Assembly: GCA_900548775.1 (NCBI GenBank)
Contig: URLM01000035.1
Span: forward strand, 1 to 19,746
DNA length: 19,746 bases
From: an uncultured Olsenella sp.
Lineage (GTDB): Bacteria > Actinomycetota > Coriobacteriia > Coriobacteriales > Atopobiaceae
Reading direction: 5' to 3'
Shown: in pieces, positions 14,415-19,746 of the stretch
Position numbering within the stretch: position 1 is the stretch's first letter
How the letters are laid out: each line of letters opens with the position of its first letter
Made by a program: the position numbers and the translations under genes
Notes under the pieces: generated by a model
Seen by the model: only the letters and a program-made list of their open reading frames with translations
Told to the model about the DNA's origin: nothing
Database searches by the model: none

Positions 14415-15653
14415 ATGCCGAGGAATCTGAGCAATGGGTTCGTCTTCAAGGACGAGAGGTCCGGCCACTGGAGGGCCGCGATCAGCTGGCAGGACGAGGA
14501 CGGCAGACAGAGGAGGATGACGCGAAACACCCCCGTCGCCTGCTATCCCGACAGGGTTAGCAGGAAGACCGGGAAGGTCACCAGGGACAACCGCGGGAAG
14601 GGCGCCGCCGAGGACTTCCTCAGGGAGTGGCGCGACGAGGAGGTCCGAAAGGACGAGGAGCTCTCCGGCACCGTCTCCTGCGAGACGCCGGTATACCGCT
14701 ACGTCCTCGACTACATAGACATGAAGGAGTCCACCGGCAACATCCTCGCCTCCACGGCGGACGGCTACCGCTGGTACGCGAAGCACCTGCTGGGCACCGA
14801 GCTCGGCAAGACCCCCGTGGGACAGGTCACCGCGAGGCAGATCCAGGAGTTCGAGCGCGACATGGTGCAGGACGGCTACGGCGGCAACACCGTCTCGCAC
14901 ACCCACGTGCTGCTCAAGACCGCCTTCATCAGGGCGCGCAGGCTGGGCGACATCCCGTCGAACCCCTTCGACCTTGTCGACGCTCCCAAGAGGCCCACGA
15001 AGCCGATAAACTCCCTCGACGCCGCAAGCGTCCGGCAGCTCAACCAGACGCTCGGGAGCGTCGCCGACCCGTTCTCCACCGCCGTGCTCCTCGCGCTCAT
15101 GACGGGGATGAGGCAGGGCGAGATATGCGCCCTCAGGTGGCAGGACGTCGACCGCGTGTCACGCAAGATCCGGGTCTCGCACGCGCTAACGAGGGCGAAC
15201 GGCACCTTCGCGCTCTCCACGCCGAAGACCAGGAGCTCGGCCAGGACCATCCCCTACGGCGACGAGCTCGCCCGCGTGCTTGAGGCGAGGGCGCGCGCCA
15301 TGCACGGCGAGCGCGATGCGATGGGCCTCGACTGGGACGAGGGGCTCTTCGTCGTGGGCAGCGCCGTCACCGGCGCCTGGAAGAGCCCGATGGCGCTGGG
15401 GCAGGAGTGGAGGGCGTTCGTGAGGGTGGCGAGGCTCGTGGGCTCACAGGGCGAGCCGCCGAGGTTCCACGACCTCAGGCACACCTTCGCGACGATGGCG
15501 ATCGGCTCCGGCGTGGACGTGAAGACCGTGAGCGCCATCCTCGGCCACTCCAACGCGGCGATGACCCTCAACGTCTACGCCGACGCGCTCGCAGACAGCA
15601 AGAAGGTCAGCATGGACCTCATGGGCAGGATCATGTCCGCGGGGCTCTCGTAG
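14415..15653 (+). CDS. Tyrosine-type site-specific integrase
   Basis: 412 aa. It catalyses integration and excision of the element at the adjacent tRNA-Pro site. An N-terminal arm-binding-like domain (about 6-45, GFVFKDERSGHWRAAISWQ) is followed by a core-binding domain (about 90-190) and the catalytic domain. The catalytic set is complete: R233 in TGMRQGE, K271 in STPKTRSSART, H352 and R355 in HDLRHTF, H378 in LGHSN, and nucleophile Y388 in NVYADA. ATG 14415 follows GGGGG closely. The codons are rich in AGG for arginine, in contrast to the backbone operon. No excisionase gene is visible next to it. Confidence 0.93.
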   Translation: MPRNLSNGFVFKDERSGHWRAAISWQDEDGRQRRMTRNTPVACYPDRVSRKTGKVTRDNRGKGAAEDFLREWRDEEVRKDEELSGTVSCETPVYRYVLDYIDMKESTGNILASTADGYRWYAKHLLGTELGKTPVGQVTARQIQEFERDMVQDGYGGNTVSHTHVLLKTAFIRARRLGDIPSNPFDLVDAPKRPTKPINSLDAASVRQLNQTLGSVADPFSTAVLLALMTGMRQGEICALRWQDVDRVSRKIRVSHALTRANGTFALSTPKTRSSARTIPYGDELARVLEARARAMHGERDAMGLDWDEGLFVVGSAVTGAWKSPMALGQEWRAFVRVARLVGSQGEPPRFHDLRHTFATMAIGSGVDVKTVSAILGHSNAAMTLNVYADALADSKKVSMDLMGRIMSAGLS

Positions 15654-15809
15654 GAACGGGGTGCAGACGGCACCCATCGAAGCATCGGAAGCGGATTCGG
15701 GGCGGAAGCGAGTCCGATTGCCGCGGCGCGTGCGGATGCACACCCTGGGGCGAACGGAACGCCGATGGCGACTTTGGAGGATCGCATTATGGAGTATACG
15801 ATCGAGGAT

Positions 15810-15845
15810 GTGTCATATGTAGAGTGCTTTCGCTATACTATTGCC
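15810..15845 (+). promoter_or_regulatory. Predicted leaderless promoter of the abiE operon
   Basis: GTGTCA (15810-15815, four of six matches to TTGACA), an 18-base spacer, and TATACT (15834-15839, five of six to TATAAT) end only six bases before ATG 15846. Transcription would therefore begin at or next to the start codon. There is no Shine-Dalgarno sequence there. AGTATA at 15793-15798 and TATACT form widely spaced inverted half-sites that could be operator sequence. Confidence 0.6.
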
Positions 15846-16379
15846 ATGGCTAAGATAGACGACATATACGGGGCGGCCGACGACTACGGCCTCGTGACGT
15901 CCGCGGACGCGAGGGCGCTCGGCGCCTCCGACGCGGAGGTGGTGCAGTACGCGGCGCGCGGCAGGCTCGAGCGCGTGGCCAGGGGCGTCTACCGAGTGCC
16001 CGTGTGGCCCTACCAGGAGCAGGCACCCTACGCTATCGCCGTTAGGGCCGCGGGCGAGGGCGCCTACCTCTACGGCGAGTCCGTGGTGGCGCTCCTCGGG
16101 CTCTGCCCCACCGACCCGCGCGCAATCCGGGTGGCGACGCCCAGGAGGACCAGGCGCAGCCTCGGCGAGGGCGTGAGGCTCGTCTGGCGGAGGCACCCGG
16201 ACCGGGTCACGCTGTACGAGGGCATAGCCTGCCAGGAGGCCGCCGACGCGATCCGCGAGGCGGCGAGGACCCTGGGACCCGCCCGCGCCGTCGACGCGGC
16301 GCGCGAGGCAGCGCGGATGGGCTACGTCACGCCGGCCGAGCTTGCGGAGATCGAGGGGGAGGTGGGCGCCCATGCCTAA
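15846..16379 (+). CDS. AbiEi-type antitoxin / transcriptional regulator
   Basis: 177 aa. AbiEi is the antitoxin of the AbiE system; it represses its own operon through an N-terminal winged helix and counters AbiEii. Seen here: DIYGAADDYGLVTSADARALG, then the typical GRLERVARGVYRV wing, then YLYGESVVALLGL and a C-terminal region of helices. An upstream ATG at 15765 would add 27 residues that read through the promoter, so ATG 15846 is preferred. The last eight bases overlap the AbiEii start (16372-16379), which couples the two proteins. In other bacteria the pair gives phage abortive infection or element maintenance. Confidence 0.85.
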   Translation: MAKIDDIYGAADDYGLVTSADARALGASDAEVVQYAARGRLERVARGVYRVPVWPYQEQAPYAIAVRAAGEGAYLYGESVVALLGLCPTDPRAIRVATPRRTRRSLGEGVRLVWRRHPDRVTLYEGIACQEAADAIREAARTLGPARAVDAAREAARMGYVTPAELAEIEGEVGAHA

Positions 16380-17196
16380 GCGCCCGAACAGCATGAGGCA
16401 CCTGGACGACGCCATCCGGAGGGCCTCCGGCGGCACCGCCGACGGCTACGTGCGCATGCGCACCCTCGTGGCCAGCGCCATAGTGGCACAGATGCTGCCC
16501 GACGGGGTCGTGAAGGGCGGAAGCGCCGTCAGGATGCGCTTCGGGTCCGGGGCCACGCGCTACACTACCGACCTCGACACCGCCACGGCGAGCGACCCGG
16601 ACGAGTACGCTGCGAGGCTCTCCGATGCGCTCGCCGCCGGATGGGAGGGCTTCACCGGCCGCGTCGTGCGCCGCGAGCCCGCCACGCCACCGGACATCCC
16701 CGGCGAGTACGTGATGCGTCCCTTCGACGTGAAGCTCTCCTACCTGGGAAAGTCCTGGTGCACGGTGCCCCTCGAGGTGGGGTTCGACGAGATCGGCGAC
16801 GCCGAGCGGGCAGACGCGACCAGCCAGGCCGAGGCCTCGGACGCCCTCGGGAGGCTCGGGTTCCCCGCCGTCGGGGACGTGGCCCTCATGGACCTCTGCT
16901 ACCAGGTTGCCCAGAAGCTCCACGGGCTCACGAGCGGCGGCGACCGCGTGCGCGACCTCGTCGACCTCCAGCTCATCATGGGCAACGCCGACGTGGACCT
17001 GGCGCGCACGAGACAGGTCTGCGTGAGGCTCTTCGCCTACCGGAAGGCACAGGAATGGCCGCCCAGGGTCGTCGCCGGAGAGGGCTGGAGCGAGCTCTAC
17101 GCCGACCAGGCGGATGGGCTCGACGTGTTGCAGGACTTCGCGGAGGCCATCGAGTGGGCCAACGGGCTCGTCGCCCGCATCGATGCCTCACGGTAG
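16372..17196 (+). CDS. AbiEii-type nucleotidyltransferase toxin
   Basis: 274 aa. AbiEii belongs to the DNA polymerase beta-like nucleotidyltransferases (DUF1814/COG2253), and relatives modify tRNA or use GTP. Motif I is present as KGGSAVRMRF with R63 and TTDLD, giving metal-binding D67 and D69. Motif II is PFDVKLSYLG followed by VPLEVGF. The C-terminal motifs QKLHGL (K182) and RVRDLVDLQLI (D195, D198) are also intact, so the protein should be active. ATG 16372 is preceded by GGGGGAGGTGG (16353-16363). A longer frame from 16342 would overlap the antitoxin more. I see no lesion in either gene. Confidence 0.87.
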   Translation: MPKRPNSMRHLDDAIRRASGGTADGYVRMRTLVASAIVAQMLPDGVVKGGSAVRMRFGSGATRYTTDLDTATASDPDEYAARLSDALAAGWEGFTGRVVRREPATPPDIPGEYVMRPFDVKLSYLGKSWCTVPLEVGFDEIGDAERADATSQAEASDALGRLGFPAVGDVALMDLCYQVAQKLHGLTSGGDRVRDLVDLQLIMGNADVDLARTRQVCVRLFAYRKAQEWPPRVVAGEGWSELYADQADGLDVLQDFAEAIEWANGLVARIDASR

Positions 17197-17339
17197 CGGG
17201 AAGTCGCAAGCGACCCAGTCCTTCAATACCAGTCGCCAGCCCCAGAATGCGAGCACGCCGCCACCGTTAGCACGGCGACGTCCAGACCACGAATCCGATT
17301 GACCGCCAATCCCGGCTGGTTAGAATGGAACCAGATGTC

Positions 17340-17357
17340 AAAACCCGATAGGGTTTT
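17340..17357. terminator. Weak bidirectional terminator-like hairpin
   Basis: AAAACCC-GATA-GGGTTTT forms a perfect 7-bp stem with a T-run built into the 3' arm. It lies about 143 bases past the AbiEii stop, in a 261-base gap (17197-17457) that otherwise shows nothing recognisable. Confidence 0.4.
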
Positions 17358-17457
17358 ATGTGGCGGGGACGCACGAGCGCCTCCGCCTAATTTTTGCTCG
17401 AAGGCATCACTGGCATAGCCACCAAAACACATGGATACGAGACATGGAGTCGGGACG

Positions 17458-17673
17458 ATGAAGTGGATCTATGATTCCGACGGCAACGCGGACCTCGAAG
17501 AGGTCGCGTTCGCGGAGAAGGGCATCTCGGCAATCCTGGAGAATGTCGACCTCTCTTCGGCGCCAAGTGACGCTGCGGACGCCGCGATGTGCCTCCTGGG
17601 GCGTTTGGTAAGGGAGCTCGCCGAGGCGACCGAGGCGCACTCCCATGCGGGAGGCGGCTTCCCTGCGCGGTAG
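17458..17673 (+). CDS. Small hypothetical protein
   Basis: 71 aa, not recognised. It begins MKWIYDSDGNADLEEVAFAE, followed by a helix-rich middle and an Ala/Glu-rich C-terminal half (CLLGRLVRELAEATEAHSH); there is no signal peptide or membrane segment. ATG 17458 has GGAG (17446-17449) eight bases upstream. An upstream ATG at 17431 would add nine residues without a ribosome site. It is acidic and probably cytoplasmic. It lies between the AbiE pair and a structured non-coding gap on the mobile element and may be an accessory cargo or regulatory protein, but no function can be assigned. Confidence 0.6.
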   Translation: MKWIYDSDGNADLEEVAFAEKGISAILENVDLSSAPSDAADAAMCLLGRLVRELAEATEAHSHAGGGFPAR

Positions 17674-17719
17674 GGTCATCCTCACCGTGCGGGCCAGGTG
17701 CTGCGTGAGTTGCAAGTCG

Positions 17720-18058
17720 GTCCCCACGATCCTGCGGGAGCGTGGGGACATCGGGCCGGATGTGCCCTTCCGACATCCGCTGCGCCGGGGACATCGTCGG
17801 CATCCCCTTTCCTCGCGGTCGTCGAAAGCGCCCGGCCGGCGCGGCAGCGGAGGTCGCCCCCGCGCCGGGTCGGTGCAGAAGTTCGCCGCACTTCCGCGCC
17901 AACACCTCCAATCCCTCCCTCGCCCAAGACGCTGGCACAGGGAGCAAGCACCTCTTCCCGCTCCCCGACGGCCCGCGCGACTGGTCGGCGCCGCGCCACG
18001 CCCGCAAGGGCGCGCCGCCCCGCCACGCGGGCCTTGCCGCTCGTTGGGCGAGGGAGGG
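17720..18058. other. Highly structured non-coding gap (candidate RNA or leader)
   Basis: The 418-base gap 17674-18091 contains several perfect stems. GTCCCCACG/CGTGGGGAC spans 17720-17749, GGATGT/ACATCC spans 17758-17778, GGGGA/TCCCC spans 17787-17807, and a 15-bp perfect inverted repeat (CCCTCCCTCGCCCAA at 17913-17927, complement at 18044-18058) encloses 116 bases. Frames running through it are Arg/Pro-rich and not protein-like. It ends 33 bases before the next gene, so it could be a long 5' leader or an independent RNA. Confidence 0.45.
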
Positions 18059-18091
18059 CAAAGGGCCTTCCCACGTCCTAGGGAGGTCACC

Positions 18092-18499
18092 ATGACCGAG
18101 AAGACAGAGAGCGCCGCAGCAGTGACCGAGGAGAGTCTCGTCGCCACGTGCGAGGGCGTCGTGAGAGACTACCTCGCCCACAGGGGATACGAAGTCCACG
18201 CGGGCGACGGCTGGTCATGCGACTGCGAGGACGCGCCAATCGTGGCCACGGACGGCGACGAGACGGTGCTCATAGCGGTCATCTCCGGCTACGAGGAGGG
18301 CTCGGCCAGGATGCCCGAGCTCAACGTGGGAGCCGCCGAGTTCGCGATAATGAGGCGCGCGTGTCTGCTCTACCTCGCGGACCATGGCGACGTGGACGCG
18401 ATACGCCACGACGTCGTCTCCATCGTCGTGACGGGAGAGCGCCAGGCGAAGCTCCGCCACCTCATTGGCGCCTGGCAGTGGGCGGAGAGGAAGGATTGA
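18092..18499 (+). CDS. YraN-like (UPF0102) protein with degenerate nuclease motif
   Basis: 135 aa. AGGGAGG (18079-18085) six bases before ATG 18092 fixes the start; a longer frame back to 17645 is low-complexity. The pattern E21-x-V-V-RDYLAHRGYE, then VATDGDETVLIAV, ACLLYLADHGD, RHDVVSI and AKLRHLIGAW follows the YraN family, an endonuclease-like fold related to Holliday junction resolvases. Against the usual GEADLI...VEVK core, this protein reads EDAPIV...IAVI. The conserved acidic residues and lysine are replaced (P49, A62, I64). If the alignment is right, it is a catalytically dead relative carried on the element. The family assignment is from memory and moderate. Confidence 0.55.
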   Translation: MTEKTESAAAVTEESLVATCEGVVRDYLAHRGYEVHAGDGWSCDCEDAPIVATDGDETVLIAVISGYEEGSARMPELNVGAAEFAIMRRACLLYLADHGDVDAIRHDVVSIVVTGERQAKLRHLIGAWQWAERKD

Positions 18500-18530
18500 C
18501 CTAGGACGTCATAACACAGACACCGCTCAC

Positions 18531-18653
18531 GGCAGGAAGGCGACCGTTCGGGGAAACCCGGGCGGTCGTCCCTTTCCTGCCGCCACGGCCGCAGCCAAGC
18601 CCTCCCGCGGCCGCCCTCCCCGCCGTCAGGAACACCTAGCGACGGCGGGGAGG
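18531..18653. other. Two strong hairpins downstream of the YraN-like gene (candidate structured RNA)
   Basis: Hairpin A (18531-18581) pairs GGCAGGAA with TTCCTGCC and CGACCG with CGGTCG, and is capped by CGGG-GAAA-CCCG, a GNRA tetraloop. Hairpin B (18615-18653) has a perfect 13-bp stem, CCTCCCCGCCGTC with its complement, and a 13-base loop. Neither is followed by a T-run on the plus strand; TAAAAAC follows B. No gene is visible in 18500-18754, and base composition drops to AT-rich right after hairpin B. Confidence 0.5.
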
Positions 18654-18754
18654 TAAAAACAAGAAGTCATGTTTGTATCTCACACTGACCGAAAAGCTAA
18701 ATGTGCTTCTCAAGTATTGCTTCCATTATCGCGATCCAATCGAGAATTCATTGT

Positions 18755-19042
18755 TTAATTCGCTTCATGCTCAACTGCCTCGAGGCTCGCAAGCACAGAC
18801 TGGTATTTACTTTTATCGAGGGCGATGGCGTCGATAAAGTCTTTACTAGCTTCAATAAGAATCTCTCTAAAACTCTTTATATCGAAACCGTCGTAACCAC
18901 ACTCGACCTTGATGTCATCAGGACTGAATTTATCCATTATTGAAACGATGGAGCTTACTAGCCCCTCTATGTCAGGCGCATCGCTCTGTAAAGTTATCTC
19001 ATGCCCCGGCATCAGTGTTACCTTAATCTCTCTAGTCCCCAT
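18755..19042 (-). CDS. Small hypothetical protein
   Basis: 95 aa, not recognised. It starts MGTREIKVTLMPGHEITLQS, followed by helical segments VSSIVSIMDKFSP and SFREILIEASKDFIDAIALD and an acidic C terminus. There is no signal peptide or membrane helix. ATG 19042 has GGTGAAG just upstream. It overlaps the stop of the preceding minus-strand frame by 11 bases, so the two are likely cotranscribed. Base composition is clearly lower in GC than the genes to the left, suggesting a different origin. Confidence 0.55.
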   Translation of the reverse strand: MGTREIKVTLMPGHEITLQSDAPDIEGLVSSIVSIMDKFSPDDIKVECGYDGFDIKSFREILIEASKDFIDAIALDKSKYQSVLASLEAVEHEAN

Positions 19043-19268
19043 ACTTCACCAGCCTTCTCTTAACAGCGTCTTTTCCGCCATCGAGGATGAGTGATGCTCT
19101 GTCGAGTATGTCATCGTATTCAAGAGCCCCATAGGCATACTTGAAAACTCCTGGCTGTGGCTGCTCTGCCACGATTACATTCTCAGCATCTGCATTTATT
19201 ACTATGTTTCCTTCGTTAGAAGGAAAATCTGTTCTTGACTTGGGGTGCGGATATGGCTGGCACTGCAA
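19032..19268 (-). pseudogene. Small hypothetical protein, probably N-terminally truncated
   Basis: The frame is open to 19268, but bases 19204-19268 are antisense to a well-conserved methyltransferase motif, so only about the last 58 residues (from NIVINADAENVIVAEQP, through KYAYGALEYDDILDRASLIL, to KYGD) look native. No ribosome site is evident at the apparent start. The likely story is that the methyltransferase fragment replaced its 5' end. It could also be an intact short protein. Function unknown; it is coupled to the 95-aa gene downstream. Confidence 0.4.
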
Positions 19269-19729
19269 GTTCGCAGAAGAACAAGGAGCTACAAAAAATA
19301 TTAGGGATCGATTTAAGTAAGAAAATGATTGAGGAAGCCCAAAAGCGCAATTCAGGAAATCAAATTGAATATCGTATTAGCGGATTAGAGGAATATGACT
19401 ATCCAGAAAATGAATGGGATTGTGTTATATCTAATTTAGCTCTGCACTATATAGAGGACATAGTGGAAATATTTCAAAAAGTGTATAGGACATTAAAACC
19501 AGGTGGAATTTTTCTTTTTAATATCGAACACCCTGTTTTTACCGCAGGAGTTGGGCAGGATTGGATTTATACAGACGATGGGAAACCGCAATATTGGGCG
19601 ATTGATAATTACTTTATAACAGGAGAACGAAATACACATTTTTTAGGATGTGATGTAGTAAAACAACATCACACACTTACACAGATTATAAGAGGCTTCG
19701 GTAGTTTGTGTGACAAGGGGCTAGCCTAG
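19204..19729 (+). pseudogene. Class I SAM-dependent methyltransferase fragment, frameshifted
   Basis: In one frame from 19204, MFPSLEGKSVLDLGCGYGWH and KFAEEQGATK form SAM-binding motif I. At the six-A run 19293-19298 the frame shifts by one extra A, and ILGIDLSKKMIEEAQKRN, WDCVISNLALHYIEDI and VYRTLKPGGIFLFNIEHPVF continue in the next frame. Matching to TLTQI ends near 19690, and the last ~12 residues before TAG 19727-19729 look foreign. Relatives are about 245 aa (from memory), so both ends are missing. Codon use is strongly AT-rich, pointing to a Firmicutes donor. It is non-functional as written. Confidence 0.75.
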
Positions 19730-19746
19730 GCAGCAACGCTCTTCGC

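Noticed and set aside
15765..15845. Upstream extension of the AbiE antitoxin
   Set aside because: It would translate through the -35/-10 elements and adds residues not seen in the family.
17645..18091. N-terminal extension of the YraN-like gene, and other frames through this gap
   Set aside because: Arg/Pro-rich low-information sequence; the ATG at 18092 has a near-ideal ribosome-binding site and begins the family match.
17674..18653. Retron or diversity-generating element
   Set aside because: The folded stretches recall retron RNA, but no reverse transcriptase is present in the window.

Overview
The window is GC-rich (roughly two thirds G+C) except for its last ~1.1 kb. Gene content and order (nrnA-truB-ribF-dnaG-rpoD), GTG/TTG starts and an acidic-linker RpoD point to a high-GC actinobacterium. 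Class Coriobacteriia (Olsenella/Atopobiaceae-like) is the best guess, but this is inference from content, not a database match. The left two thirds is chromosomal backbone. The right third is the left end of an integrative element.

Backbone, 1-6203: a plus-strand housekeeping operon reading nrnA (5' end outside the window), truB, ribF, dnaG and rpoD. The first three junctions are 4-base GTGA/ATGA overlaps, and the run ends at a strong intrinsic terminator. It joins RNA turnover, tRNA modification, flavin cofactor synthesis, replication priming and the primary sigma factor in one translationally coupled string.

Backbone, 6204-14141: single genes and short operons separated by unusually structured intergenic DNA. 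These are yaaA (minus), a NimA-like flavoprotein plus a DUF554 membrane protein (plus), a LysR regulator (minus) divergent from azlC-azlD (plus), an MFS efflux transporter (plus), and a GNAT acetyltransferase pseudogene (minus) with a nonsense codon and a frameshift. Four intergenic gaps hold repeats or palindromes: a 61-bp-phased direct repeat (6209-6401), a nested four-arm inverted repeat around one centre (7348-7592), a 93-bp-phased tandem array of three hairpin units (8984-9243) and a 76-bp palindromic element (13311-13386).

Integrative element, from about 14187 to beyond 19746: the 3' 45 bases of a tRNA-Pro gene (minus strand, with its terminator) lie directly beside a tyrosine-recombinase gene. 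This looks like attL, so the intact tRNA-Pro should lie to the right, outside the window. The element carries an array of AGTACG/CGTACT sites in front of the integrase, an AbiEi/AbiEii toxin-antitoxin operon with an apparently leaderless promoter, a small unknown protein, a highly structured 418-bp gap, and a YraN-like protein whose nuclease residues appear to be replaced. Its arginine codons are AGG-rich, unlike the CGC-rich backbone.

Far right, 18660-19746: AT-richer DNA with two small overlapping minus-strand genes of unknown function and a broken methyltransferase fragment of low-GC (Firmicutes-like) character. The fragment is truncated at both ends and frameshifted at a run of six A. This suggests layered insertions inside the element.
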